Source: Rhodospira trueperi
GTDB lineage: Bacteria > Pseudomonadota > Alphaproteobacteria > Rhodospirillales > Rhodospirillaceae
NCBI RefSeq assembly: GCF_900101965.1
Contig: NZ_FNAP01000001.1
Span: forward strand, 310,001 to 374,000
DNA length: 64,000 nt
Reading direction: 5' to 3'
The notes beneath the pieces were generated by a model, which saw only the letters and a list, made by a program, of their open reading frames with translations, was not told the DNA's origin and did not search any database. Below, piece by piece: positions 1-8,680 of the stretch (its first letter is position 1; each line of letters starts with the position of its first letter). Made by a program: the position numbers and the translations under genes.

Positions 1-267
1 TTCGATCTCGGGGAAGGCCCAGACCTCGATGCCCTGATACCGGGCGCCGCCGGCACAGGTGAGGCACACATCCCAATCGCTCAGGGTCAGGACGTGTCCA
101 CCATATTCGAAGGTGGCGCCGGTCTCGTCGACAAGCATGCGGTAGCTCTGGCTGCACAGGCCGTTCGGCGCATACGATCCGTGGAGATCCGACGGCAAGG
201 GGTCGGCCGAAGCCGCTGAAGCGGCGCAAACAAGAGACAGGGCGAGCAGGGCTCCGAAAGGTCTCAT
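1..267 (-). CDS. Partial secreted protein, unknown function
   Basis: The gene runs off the left edge; the first 89 codons are visible, starting from ATG at 267. Residues 1-21 form a clear signal peptide (basic start MRPF, an Ala/Leu/Ser/Val core, cleavage near SAASA-DP), so the product is probably periplasmic or secreted. The visible mature part contains three cysteines (NGLCSQS and DVCLTCAGG) that could form disulfides, and a repeated pattern of short beta-strand-like phrases (ATFEYGGHVLTLSDW). No family was recognised. Confidence 0.6.
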   Translation of the reverse strand, partial: MRPFGALLALSLVCAASAASADPLPSDLHGSYAPNGLCSQSYRMLVDETGATFEYGGHVLTLSDWDVCLTCAGGARYQGIEVWAFPEIE

Positions 268-507
268 GGCAAGCGTCCTGACTGTGTGTGGTGGCATGCG
301 TTCGAGGCGCCCAAGGGCGGCCAGCGCCCCGATAGACGGTCTCTTAATCCCTAAAACCGGGTCGGAAGGGTAGCCGAACAGGCTTGGTTGTGGAACCCTG
401 AACGGCAATTCGGCTTGAATGGCCGGACCGGGCAGATCGTTGACCGGAAGGCATTCGCCGGTGGGCGAGAGGAGAGAGCGGCGCCAGCTGTGTTTCCGCC
501 GCCCGCC

Positions 508-846
508 CTACGGGGCATGCCGGTGGAACGGATTCCGGATGCGCAGCCGATCCTTGATGACGCCGCCGTCCTGCATGTCCTTGGACCATAGAACATCGCA
601 CCCGGCCTCAAGGGCGGACGCGACGATCATGGCGTCGTAGAGGGAAAAGCCATGATCCTCGGCGAGCGCCAATCCCGCGATATGGATGTCTTCGGTGAGC
701 GCGTGGACCGGAAGGATTGCTCGGATCGCAGCGAGGAAGTCACGTAAGTCGGCCCAAGACAGCCGCATCTTGCGGCGACCGACGGCGGCTATCTCGTTGA
801 GGACCTGGACACTGATGATGGCGTTGCCGTCGCGCCGAAGGCGCAA
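508..846 (-). pseudogene. N-terminally truncated PIN-domain (VapC-like) toxin remnant
   Basis: The reading frame encodes the C-terminal three quarters of a PIN ribonuclease toxin. It has the typical phrase ISVQVLNE (acidic residue of the active site), then FSLYDAMIVASA (second acidic residue), then LWSKDMQ near the C-terminus. A complete PIN domain begins with a strand carrying an Asp (usually DTNVL) about 30 residues before ISVQVLNE; that part is missing. In frame, the only start is a TTG at 846, and a TGA stop lies four codons upstream (856-858). A hairpin repeat (862-903) sits at the break point. No antitoxin gene is adjacent. A toxin lacking the first catalytic Asp should be inactive, so this is called a pseudogene. 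Confidence 0.7.
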
Positions 847-861
847 CCCGCCGCATCACCG

Positions 862-903
862 CCACGCGGCGGATTGCCCCGCTTCGCGGGTCGAATCCGC
901 CCT
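862..903 (+). repeat. Dispersed hairpin repeat, copy 1
   Basis: This 42-nt palindromic element begins CCACGCGGCGGATTG, passes through a CCCGC/GCGGG inner stem, and ends with CGAATCCGCCCT. The outer arms GGCGGATT and AATCCGCC pair. A second copy lies at 41043-41085 in the opposite orientation, with about 39 of 43 positions shared. It is REP-like and intergenic, directly abutting the broken end of the PIN remnant. Confidence 0.75.
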
Positions 904-1007
904 ACCTTCATAAAAGATGGCGGGTCGTTCCGCCACAAGGCAAACGCCCCCCCCGCGTCTTTGCGACCACACACCCTTTCACCCGATTGCCCTGGCCTGA
1001 ATGCGGC

Positions 1008-1652
1008 CTACCCAACCACCCGGCACACCCACAACACCCCGTCGGTCCACCATTTTTCCAGCAGGTCGCGGTCCAGGCCCCAGCGGGTCTTCACGGCCAT
1101 CCAGGCGCGCGTATAGGCGCACCAGCGGGTCGGGTCGCTTGGCATCCAGGCCAGCGGATCTCCGTCGGCCTTGGAGCGGTTGGCGCCCGCGCGCACCGGC
1201 AACAGGGTCAGCGGCGAGGACAGATCGTTGGCGAAGGCCCGCCGCCGTTCCGCCGACCATTCGTCGGCGCCCGAACGATGCGCCTCCGCCAGCGGCACCA
1301 AGTGGTCGATGTCCAGCGCCGACGGATCGGTGAACACGCGGCCGGAGTAGGGGTCGATCCAGCGCCCGGTCTCCACCCGACAACCGTCGAACGACAGCCG
1401 CACGGGGACGACGCTGTCCCGCGCCAGGACCTCCTGCCGCGTATCCCGGCAGTCGGCGTCGGCGTCGATCCAGTGTTCGTAAAGGGATCGGCTGTAAGGC
1501 TGCTTCACCGGATAGAAAAAGTCCGACTGGCGCAGCCCCCACACGCCGGACAGCGCCACCGCCGCCAGCATCAGCAGCCGCGCCCGACCCGGCCAGCGCC
1601 GGGGGCGCGGGCGGGGTCGGGGGGCCGGGCGTTGCTTGGCCTTGCGCGTCAC
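1008..1652 (-). CDS. HNH-family nuclease (DUF1524/GmrSD-type), membrane-anchored or secreted
   Basis: 214 aa. After a basic Arg/Pro-rich start comes one hydrophobic segment (about residues 26-40), a signal anchor or signal peptide. The catalytic core is visible: DIDH (114-117) followed by VPLAEAHRSG, then the downstream NRSKADGDPLAWMPS block (158-172) that completes the beta-beta-alpha metal fold in this family. Proteins of this type are extracellular or periplasmic HNH nucleases that cut DNA. Four cysteines (68, 91, 178, 210) could form disulfides, which fits export. It lies downstream of, and in the same direction as, the solute-binding protein gene, 47 bases away, but no functional link is evident. 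Confidence 0.8.
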   Translation of the reverse strand: MTRKAKQRPAPRPRPRPRRWPGRARLLMLAAVALSGVWGLRQSDFFYPVKQPYSRSLYEHWIDADADCRDTRQEVLARDSVVPVRLSFDGCRVETGRWIDPYSGRVFTDPSALDIDHLVPLAEAHRSGADEWSAERRRAFANDLSSPLTLLPVRAGANRSKADGDPLAWMPSDPTRWCAYTRAWMAVKTRWGLDRDLLEKWWTDGVLWVCRVVG

Positions 1653-1699
1653 GTTGCCTCAGGCGCGCGGCCGGCGGGGAGGAGAGGCGGGAACCGGTC

Positions 1700-2824
1700 T
1701 CACTCCGGCACCTTGCCCTGCACGCCTTCGACGAACCAGTCCATGGACAACAGGGCCGCGTCGGACGGCACCTCGCCCTCGGGAATCACCACCTCGCCGG
1801 CCTGGTTCTTCAGCGGTCCGGCCAGCGGGTGCAGCTCGCCGGCCATGATGGCCTTGCGGGCGGTCTCGGCGGCCTCGATCACCTCGGCCGGCATCACATC
1901 GTTATAGTCGGTGATGTGAACCATGCCGCTCGACAGTCCGCCCCAGGTGTCGGTGCTCTCCCAGGTGCCGTCCATCACCGCCCGGGTGCGTTCGATGTAG
2001 TAGTCGCGCCAGTTGTCCTCGATGGCGGTCAGGTGTACCTCCGGGCCGAACTTACGCATGTCGGTCGCCTGCCCGAAGGCGTAGATGCCCTTTTCGGCCG
2101 CCACCTGGATCGGTGCCGGGCTGTCGGTGTGCTGGGTCAGGATGTCGGCGCCCTGGGCCACCAGCGTCTCGGCGACCTCGCGTTCCTTGCCCGGATCATA
2201 CCAGGAATTGACCCAGATCACCTTGACCGTGGCGTCGGGGTTGACCGAGCGTAGGCCCTGGGTGAAGGCATTGATGCCGCGCACCACCTCGGGAATGGGT
2301 ACCGCGCCGATGTAGCCGATGACATTGCTTTCGGTCATGTGACCGGCGATGACGCCGATGACGTAGCGGCCCTCGTAGAACCGCGCCGCATAGGTCGAGA
2401 CGTTGTCGGCCCGCTTGTAGCCGGTGGCGTGCTCGAACATCACGTCGGGATAACGGCTGGCGACCTTGAGCGTCGGGTTCATGAAGCCGAACGAGGTGGT
2501 GAAGATCAAGTCGTGGCCGCTGGCTGCGAGTTGGGTCAGCACGCGCTCGGCGTCGGCGCCCTCGGGGACACTCTCGACGAACGTGGTCTCGACGGCATCG
2601 CCGAATTCCTCCTCGATGGCCAGGCGGCCCTGGTCATGCTGATAGGACCAGCCGTAATCACCGATCGGACCGACGTAGATGAACCCGACTTTCAGGGGGT
2701 CGTCGGCGGCGTGGGCCGGGGCGCCGGTGGCGGCCAGGGCGGCGAGGCCGACGCCGACGGCCAGCGAGGCCGTCAGCACGCGGCGGCTGAGACGAAGGGC
2801 GGGGAAACGCGAGGTGTTCCGCAT
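1700..2824 (-). CDS. BMP-family ABC transporter substrate-binding protein
   Basis: 374 aa with a cleavable signal peptide (residues 1-39, ending APAHA-AD). The mature protein has the BMP/PnrA-like hallmarks: KVGFIYVGPIGDYGW near the start, ASGHDLIFTTSFG, GYIGAVPIPEVVRGINAF, and a C-terminal YNDVMPAEV region. Family members bind nucleosides, or riboflavin or other heterocycles, in the periplasm and hand them to an ABC importer. No permease or ATPase gene is adjacent in this window, so either the partners lie elsewhere or it is an orphan receptor. The start ATG is preceded by GAGGAAG at good spacing. The ligand cannot be told from sequence alone. Confidence 0.88.
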   Translation of the reverse strand: MRNTSRFPALRLSRRVLTASLAVGVGLAALAATGAPAHAADDPLKVGFIYVGPIGDYGWSYQHDQGRLAIEEEFGDAVETTFVESVPEGADAERVLTQLAASGHDLIFTTSFGFMNPTLKVASRYPDVMFEHATGYKRADNVSTYAARFYEGRYVIGVIAGHMTESNVIGYIGAVPIPEVVRGINAFTQGLRSVNPDATVKVIWVNSWYDPGKEREVAETLVAQGADILTQHTDSPAPIQVAAEKGIYAFGQATDMRKFGPEVHLTAIEDNWRDYYIERTRAVMDGTWESTDTWGGLSSGMVHITDYNDVMPAEVIEAAETARKAIMAGELHPLAGPLKNQAGEVVIPEGEVPSDAALLSMDWFVEGVQGKVPE

Positions 2825-2902
2825 GGGTGTCTTCCTCGATGGTGGCGGAGGGCGCTGCGGGGCGCAGTTTAACGCCGCCGGCCGGCGGGGGCCACAGCGG
2901 GA

Positions 2903-3241
2903 TCAGTCGTAGGCGAAAAGGCATTGCAGGGTGTCCGCGATGGCGCGGGCGCGGTCCTCCGGCAGTCGGTCGAGCCGCCGGACAAGGCGTGACTTGTCCA
3001 CGGTTCGGATCTGGTCGAGCGCCAACTGTCCCGCCTTGCCTCGGACAGACACGTCGATGCGGGTAGGGTAGGGGCGCCGGGTGGACGTGAGGGGCGCGAC
3101 GATCACGGTTCGGATATGGCGGTTCATCTCGTCCGGCGAGACCACCACGCACGGCCGTGTCTTCTGGATCTCGGACCCTTGCGTTGGGTCCAGGGTGACC
3201 AGGAACACGTCCTGACGGCGGATGTCCGTCACCACGTCCAC
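2903..3241 (-). CDS. mazF: MazF/PemK-type mRNA interferase toxin
   Basis: 112 aa, the normal size for MazF. Visible motifs are RRQDVFLVTLDPTQGSE, KTRPCVVVSPDEMN and TVIVAPLTS, which form the SH3-like core. The conserved Arg of KTRP and the Thr/Ser of PLTS are RNA-binding or catalytic positions in characterised MazF/PemK enzymes. Its start overlaps the end of the upstream antitoxin gene by 13 bases, as expected of a translationally coupled toxin-antitoxin operon. The predicted role is cleavage of cellular mRNA when the labile antitoxin is lost. The DQIRTVDKSRLV segment matches the family dimer region. Confidence 0.9.
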   Translation of the reverse strand: MDVVTDIRRQDVFLVTLDPTQGSEIQKTRPCVVVSPDEMNRHIRTVIVAPLTSTRRPYPTRIDVSVRGKAGQLALDQIRTVDKSRLVRRLDRLPEDRARAIADTLQCLFAYD

Positions 3242-3480
3242 TCTTCACCGTCCCAGTCGTGGGCCATGGAGTCGGGAAGAAGCGGCGCATCATCCCCGGC
3301 CTTCGCCATGCTCCGGAACGCCTCGTCCCAGCCGGCGCGGCCGTGTTCCAGCGGGGCCAGAACCACCCGACCGTTGACCACGCTCAGGTCAAGCTCTTCG
3401 CCGAACCCGCATTCCTTGATGATCGCACTGGGCAGGCGAACGCCCTTTGAATTGCCGATCAGGATCAGGTTCACTTTCAT
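3229..3480 (-). CDS. mazE: AbrB/MazE-type antitoxin
   Basis: 83 aa. The N-terminal half reads as an AbrB swapped-hairpin DNA-binding domain: LILIGNSKGVRLPSAIIKECGFGEELDLSV. The acidic, Trp-containing C-terminal tail (DSMAHDWDGEEWTW) is the part expected to wrap and inhibit MazF. A strong ribosome site (AGGAGG) lies 7 nt before the ATG. It is first in the operon and overlaps the toxin gene. As in the family, it probably represses its own promoter in the 82-base gap shared with the divergent repair operon. Confidence 0.88.
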   Translation of the reverse strand: MKVNLILIGNSKGVRLPSAIIKECGFGEELDLSVVNGRVVLAPLEHGRAGWDEAFRSMAKAGDDAPLLPDSMAHDWDGEEWTW

Positions 3481-3580
3481 GGTGGGCCTCCTAGCAGGCT
3501 CACAACGTAATCACGGTTTGGCGTGCTGTCAAAAAGTGCTTCGCCCTTGAACTCACTCGGAAATGGGTTACCACGGCCCC

Positions 3581-4870
3581 ATGCCCTTTCGCTTCGTGCA
3601 TACCGCCGACATCCACCTGGACTCGCCGCTGCGGTCGCTGGCGCTGCGCGACGAGACGCTGGCGAACCTGATCGGGACCGCCACGCGCACGGCGTTCGAG
3701 CGCACCGTCTCCCTGTGCCTGGAAGAGCGCGTGCACGCCCTGCTGATCGCCGGAGACCTTTACGACGGTGGTCAGACTTCCATGAAGACCGCGCGGTTCC
3801 TCGCGGCGCAACTCAGCCGGCTGGACGCCGAGGGTATCCGCACCTTCATCGCGCGCGGCAACCACGACGCGGAATCGCGCATCACGGCGGAACTGGTGCT
3901 GCCGGACAGTGTCACCGTGTTCTCGGGCCGGGCGGAGGCGCACACGCTGCTCGGCGCGGCGGATGGGCGCGACGTCGTCATCCACGGTATCAGCTTCCGC
4001 GATCCCCATGCCCCCGAAAGCCTGCTGCCGAAGTTCAAGGCGGCCGTGCCGGATGCCCTCAACATCGGACTGTTGCACACCAGTCTGGGTGGAGCGGCGG
4101 GGCACGATCCCTACGCGCCGTGTTCGCTGGCGGACCTGGAGGCGACTGGGTTCGATTACTGGGCGCTTGGGCATGTTCATGCCCGCGCGGTTCATCGGGA
4201 GGCCGCGCCGGCCATTGTCATGCCGGGCCAGCCGCAGGGGCGCGACATCAACGAGGCCGGGCCGAAGTCCGTGACCCTGGCCAGTCTGTCCGGCGACGGG
4301 GGCGTGACACTGGCGGAACATGTCACGGCCGTGGCCCAGTTCGAGCGCGTCGCGGTGGACGCAACCGGCGTGGAGGATTGGCGCGATCTGGTCACCGCCG
4401 TCGGCGAGGCCCTGGCCGCCGCCCGATCCGCCGCCGCGTGCGATCATCTGGTGGCGCGCGTCCGGCTGCGGGGACCGACGCCGCTGGCGTGGCGCGCGCG
4501 TGTGGATGGGGCGTTGCTGCTGGCGGAGGCCCAGGCCCGCGCCGAGCGGCTGGGCGGCGTGTGGGTCGAGTCGGTGGACAACGACACCCAGCCCGCCGCC
4601 GCGCCGGACACGGGCGCGGAGGCCGATCCGGTCTCGGAACTGCGCGCCTTGATCCATCGCGAGGTCGCGCCCTCGCCATCGTTCCAGGCCCACGCCCGCG
4701 AGATCGCCGAGACTCTGCGCGGCCAGCTCCCCAAGGAGTGCACGGCGCTGCTGGGCGAGGATGAAGAGTCCTTCAACGCCATTCTCTCCGGCCTGATCGA
4801 GGAGGGTGCCCGGGACGTCCTCGCTCATCTGCACGGCGGCGCGCGCCGGGACGGGGAGGGCGGCGCATGA
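3581..4870 (+). CDS. SbcD/YhaO-like metallophosphoesterase, DNA repair exonuclease
   Basis: About 429 aa from the ATG at 3581; an in-frame ATG at 3563 would add six residues. All five metallophosphoesterase motifs are present in order: HTADIHLDSPL, IAGDLYDGG, ARGNHDAES, LLHTSLGG and GHVHARAV. They coordinate two Mn ions in Mre11/SbcD nucleases. The C-terminal half (ALIHREVAPSPSF onward) resembles the YhaO branch. The stop overlaps the next start (ATGA), so the nuclease and the SMC-like ATPase are translationally coupled and likely form a complex that processes DNA ends. Confidence 0.88.
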   Translation: MPFRFVHTADIHLDSPLRSLALRDETLANLIGTATRTAFERTVSLCLEERVHALLIAGDLYDGGQTSMKTARFLAAQLSRLDAEGIRTFIARGNHDAESRITAELVLPDSVTVFSGRAEAHTLLGAADGRDVVIHGISFRDPHAPESLLPKFKAAVPDALNIGLLHTSLGGAAGHDPYAPCSLADLEATGFDYWALGHVHARAVHREAAPAIVMPGQPQGRDINEAGPKSVTLASLSGDGGVTLAEHVTAVAQFERVAVDATGVEDWRDLVTAVGEALAAARSAAACDHLVARVRLRGPTPLAWRARVDGALLLAEAQARAERLGGVWVESVDNDTQPAAAPDTGAEADPVSELRALIHREVAPSPSFQAHAREIAETLRGQLPKECTALLGEDEESFNAILSGLIEEGARDVLAHLHGGARRDGEGGA

Positions 4871-7800
4871 GGCTGCGCCGGCTCGATCTGACGCGCTACG
4901 GCCGCTTCACCAATCACGCGCTGGACTTCGGTGGACGGGGCGACGGGCCGGACCTGCATGTCGTCTACGGTCCCAACGAGGCCGGGAAATCAACCGCGCT
5001 GTCGGCGTTCCTGGACTTGCTGTACGGCATCGAGATGCGCAGCCCCTACAACTTCCTGCATCCTTACGACACCATGCGCATCGGCGCCGCGCTGGAGCAC
5101 GGCGGCGCGGTGTCGGAGTGGGCGCGGATCAAGGCCAACCGCAACAGCCTGCGCGACGGTCACGGCCAGCCCGTGGGCGATCATGCGCTGGCCGCGATGC
5201 TGGGCGGCATCGACCGCGACGCCTACCGCAGCATGTTCTCGCTGGACGACGACACGCTGGAGCGGGGCGGCGAGGACATTCTGAAAAGCCAGGGGGACCT
5301 GGGATCGCTGCTGTTCGGGGCCAGCGCCGGCCTGTCGGATCTGGCCGAACGGCTGCAATCCCTGGAGACCGAGGCCGAGCGGTTCCACAAGGGCCGCGCC
5401 CGGTCCACCGAACTGGCCGACCTGAAACGCGCCTTGGACGAAGTGGACCGGGAGCGCAAGGCCATCGACGTGCAGGCCTCGACCCATGCCCGGCTGACGC
5501 GGGACCGAGATCAGGCCGAACGCGCCTATGATGAGGCCGTCGCGGCGCTGGGCGAGTCCAAGGCCCGCGCCGAGGAGATCGGCCGTCTTCGCGACGGATT
5601 GGAGCTTCGGGCCAAACTGACCGGTCTGCGCGCGGAGCTTGAGGGGTTCTCCGACCTACCCGACCCGCCGCCGCACTGGCACGACGAGATCGGTCCCCTC
5701 CGGGACCAGGAGACCGGCTTGACCCGGGAGCGGGACGGCCTGGATCGTCAGATCGTTGAGTTTCGGCGGAAGCTCGACGAGATCGTTGTGGATGAGGCGA
5801 TTCTGACGGTGAGTGATCGCGTGAATCGCCTTCGCGAATCCCAGGGCCACTATATCAAGACGAGGGAAAGCCTGCCCAACCGGCGCGCGGAACGCCGCGA
5901 TCACGATGCCCGGATCGCGGTCCTCTTGACACAACTGGAGCGGCCGGCGGACACGGACCCCCGGGGGCTGGTGCTGCCTGCCTCCACCGTCGGGACGCTG
6001 CGCGGCCTGATCTCCAGACGCTCCGGTGTCGCCGAAAAGCTGGACGGGGCGCGAACCGGACATGACAGGGCCGCCGCGCGGGTGGGCGCCGCGCAGGAGG
6101 CTCTTCATCGCGTTCTGGGCGGATCGGCCGAGGTCCACCCTGATCCCGACCTCACGCCGTGGCGGGGTCTGGAGGCCACCGCTCAGGACCTCCGGCGCGG
6201 CGGTTCCGAGGCGGAAGCCCTCGTCGAAACCCGGGCGCGGGATGGGGTGGCGGAGGCCCTGGCCGACGCCTTGGCCGCCCTGGCCCCGTGGGCGGGGGAT
6301 GCCGGGGCGCTGGTGGGTCTCGCCGTGCCTGACCGCGAGCAGGTGGAGGCGTGGAAGCGGACTCTGGCCGAGGCCGACGCGGATCTTGAAAAGCGCGTCG
6401 CAGACGTTGTTCGTCTGGAGGCCGATGTCGCGCGTCTGACGGCGGAGAGGGATGCCGTCGGCAGGACCACGGGGGTGGTGGACGACGACACGGCGGCGGC
6501 CCGACGTGCCGCGCGCGACGCGGCGTGGGCGGAACACAAGGCGGCGCTCGACCCGGCGACCGCCGACGCGTTCGAACGGGCCATGCGCGCCGACGATGCC
6601 GCCACCGACAGCCGATTGGCCCGGACCACCGAGGTCGCGCGCCTGCGCCAGTGCGCGATCGATCTGGCGACAACCGAACAGGCTCTGACTCTTGCTCGTG
6701 CGCAGCGGGACGCGGGGCAGGCCCGTCGCGGCGAGATCCGGCGGACGATAGCGGCGGCACTGGAGGCCATGGGCCTGCCACCGCACTGGTCTCCCGGGTC
6801 CCTGGCCGATTGGCTGACCCGGCGCGCCGAGGCATTGCGGAGTCGCGCCGACCTGCGCGCCCGGGACAGGCGACTCCGTGAGCTTCAGGACGACGCCCGG
6901 AGTGCCCGCGACCGGCTGGTGGCGGCGATGGCGGCGGTGGGCGTGCCGCCGCCGCCGGAGGGGTCCCTGGTCGCTCTGCTCGACACGGCCGATGGTGTCC
7001 TGAAACGGCATGCCGAGCAGTCCATGCGCCTGGAAAGCGCCCGAGAAGTGTTGAGGGAGGCGGAACGTGAGGTGGCCGAGCGGACCCGCGACCTCAACCG
7101 CGCCATCGCCGCCGAAGCGGACTGGCGGTCGGACTGGGAGGCGACCCTTGCGGGCTGTTGGCTCGGCGCGGATGGCGAACGACCAACCACCGAAGCGGTG
7201 GGGGCGATCCTGGAGGTGCTCGACAACCTGAAAGCGGTTCTGGACAGGCGCGACGACACGGACCACCGCATTGCCCAGATGGAACGGGATCAGCAGGCCC
7301 ATATCCAGGCGTTGTCCGACGTGCTGGCAGACCTGGGGGAGACGCTCGATCCGACCCGTCCGGTGGAGGTCACCGACGCCGTCTTCAAACGGCTGGTCGA
7401 GGCGGGGCACGCGGTCGAAAAACACATCGACCGCAGCGCCGATCTCGAAAACGCCCTGGCGGCACGCGCCGCGCTCGACGCGCCGCTGGCCGCGCTGGCC
7501 GCGCGCAAGGCCGAAATGACTGCCCTGTTCGGGGGCGAGACGCTGATCGAGGCGGCTTCCGCCCTCAAGCGGGTGGAGCGGCGCGACGCCCTGCGCGAGC
7601 AGGTACGGACCATCGAAGAGACTCTGGCCCAGGCGCTTGGCGTACCCGACGCGTCGGCCGCCGAGGCACGGCTCGCCGATGTGGAGCCGGAGGCCTTGGC
7701 ATCCGAGGCGGCCGCGCTGGAGCCGCGTCTGTCCGACCTGGAACCCCGTCGCCTGGAGCTGTTCGGCGCCCTGACCACCGCGCGCAACGCGCTGGCCGGC

Positions 7801-8397
7801 GTTGACGGCGAGGACGATGTGGCCCGGCTGGAGGCGCGCCGCCGGACCCTGTTGCTGGAGATTGAGGACAAGGCCCGGCGCCATCTGAGCCTGCGTTTGG
7901 GAATCGCCGCCGCGCGGCGGGCGCTGTCGCTGTATCAGGAACGCCACCGCTCCTCCATGCTGGCCCGCGCGGCGGAGGCCTTCGCGACCATCAGCCGGGG
8001 CGCCTACACCGGCCTGTCCATGCAGGTCGAGCCGGACGGCGAAAAGCTGGTCGCGTTGGAGGCCGGGGGCGCGTCCAAGCCGGTGTCGGCGTTGTCCAAG
8101 GGCACGCGGTTTCAGCTTTATCTGGCGTTGCGCGTCGCCGGGTATCACGAGTTCGCAGCCCGTCATGAGGCGGTGCCGTTCGTCGCCGACGACATCATGG
8201 AAACCTTCGACGACTTCCGCGCCGAGGAGGCGTTCCGCCTGTTCGCGGGCATGGCCGGGGTGGGGCAGGTGATCTATCTGACCCATCACCGTCACCTGTG
8301 CGAGATCGCGCGCGCGGTCTGCCCGACCGTGCGGATCCATACCCTGGACGGCCCGCCCCCCCGAATGACCGGCGGCGATCATACGAACCCCGGATGA
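4867..8397 (+). CDS. YhaN-like AAA/SMC-family ATPase (Rad50/SbcC-like partner)
   Basis: 1176 aa. The N-terminus carries RLDLTRYGRF and the Walker A motif GPNEAGKST (35-43). The long middle (about 200-1000) is rich in Glu, Arg, Ala and Leu with heptad-like spacing, so it forms coiled coils with a possible globular insertion. The C-terminus has the ABC signature-like ALSKGTRFQLYLALR and Walker B VPFVADDIMETFDD, followed by LTHH, the switch His. This architecture matches YhaN of the YhaN-YhaO pair, an SbcC/Rad50 relative without an obvious zinc hook. It overlaps the nuclease gene by 4 bases. Confidence 0.88.
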   Translation: MRLRRLDLTRYGRFTNHALDFGGRGDGPDLHVVYGPNEAGKSTALSAFLDLLYGIEMRSPYNFLHPYDTMRIGAALEHGGAVSEWARIKANRNSLRDGHGQPVGDHALAAMLGGIDRDAYRSMFSLDDDTLERGGEDILKSQGDLGSLLFGASAGLSDLAERLQSLETEAERFHKGRARSTELADLKRALDEVDRERKAIDVQASTHARLTRDRDQAERAYDEAVAALGESKARAEEIGRLRDGLELRAKLTGLRAELEGFSDLPDPPPHWHDEIGPLRDQETGLTRERDGLDRQIVEFRRKLDEIVVDEAILTVSDRVNRLRESQGHYIKTRESLPNRRAERRDHDARIAVLLTQLERPADTDPRGLVLPASTVGTLRGLISRRSGVAEKLDGARTGHDRAAARVGAAQEALHRVLGGSAEVHPDPDLTPWRGLEATAQDLRRGGSEAEALVETRARDGVAEALADALAALAPWAGDAGALVGLAVPDREQVEAWKRTLAEADADLEKRVADVVRLEADVARLTAERDAVGRTTGVVDDDTAAARRAARDAAWAEHKAALDPATADAFERAMRADDAATDSRLARTTEVARLRQCAIDLATTEQALTLARAQRDAGQARRGEIRRTIAAALEAMGLPPHWSPGSLADWLTRRAEALRSRADLRARDRRLRELQDDARSARDRLVAAMAAVGVPPPPEGSLVALLDTADGVLKRHAEQSMRLESAREVLREAEREVAERTRDLNRAIAAEADWRSDWEATLAGCWLGADGERPTTEAVGAILEVLDNLKAVLDRRDDTDHRIAQMERDQQAHIQALSDVLADLGETLDPTRPVEVTDAVFKRLVEAGHAVEKHIDRSADLENALAARAALDAPLAALAARKAEMTALFGGETLIEAASALKRVERRDALREQVRTIEETLAQALGVPDASAAEARLADVEPEALASEAAALEPRLSDLEPRRLELFGALTTARNALAGVDGEDDVARLEARRRTLLLEIEDKARRHLSLRLGIAAARRALSLYQERHRSSMLARAAEAFATISRGAYTGLSMQVEPDGEKLVALEAGGASKPVSALSKGTRFQLYLALRVAGYHEFAARHEAVPFVADDIMETFDDFRAEEAFRLFAGMAGVGQVIYLTHHRHLCEIARAVCPTVRIHTLDGPPPRMTGGDHTNPG

Positions 8398-8439
8398 TCC
8401 ATTCGCAACCGCCGGTATGGTAAACGGTTCTGGCGAATG

Positions 8440-8470
8440 GCGGCGCCCGGACTCCCTCCCCTGGATAGGC
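8440..8470 (-). repeat. Partial copy of a dispersed repeat shared with 16531-16562
   Basis: The bases at 8448-8469 (CCGGACTCCCTCCCCTGGAT plus AG) are the exact reverse complement of 16531-16552. The flank GGCGCC also matches after a short gap. It is a half-copy, lacking the rest of the hairpin seen at 16524-16545. Confidence 0.65.
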
Positions 8471-8499
8471 TATCCGATTCACACAAGTTGTCTCCTCGT

Positions 8500-8603
8500 C
8501 GTCATTGCGAGGAGCGAAGCGACGAAGCAATCCAGAGCGGATATTTGCGTTTCACGCCCTGGATTGCTTCACCCTCGTCTTGCGACGAGGGTTCGCAATG
8601 ACG
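8500..8603. repeat. Long inverted repeat of the CGTCATTGCGAGGAGCGAAGC family
   Basis: The left arm (8500-8536) starts CGTCATTGCGAGGAGCGAAG and runs to GAAGCAATCCAG. The right arm (8559-8603) starts CTGGATTGCTTC and ends TTCGCAATGACG. The terminal 11-12 bases and the inner CTGGATTGCTTC/GAAGCAATCCAG are complementary. This is the widely distributed non-coding repeat found in many alphaproteobacterial genomes, and it would form a long imperfect hairpin between the yhaN-like gene and the AraC regulator gene, which converge on it. Confidence 0.8.
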
Positions 8604-8680
8604 AGTCAAGTTGCCGCGCGAGCGAAGAGCCGCCGCTTCGGCGGAAAGAAGCGGGAATGCCATAGGGTGAAGGGTGGGCA

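Noticed and set aside
5656-8382. 908-codon open frame antisense to the yhaN-like gene
   Set aside because: Shadow of a long GC-rich coiled-coil gene; no start site or motifs.
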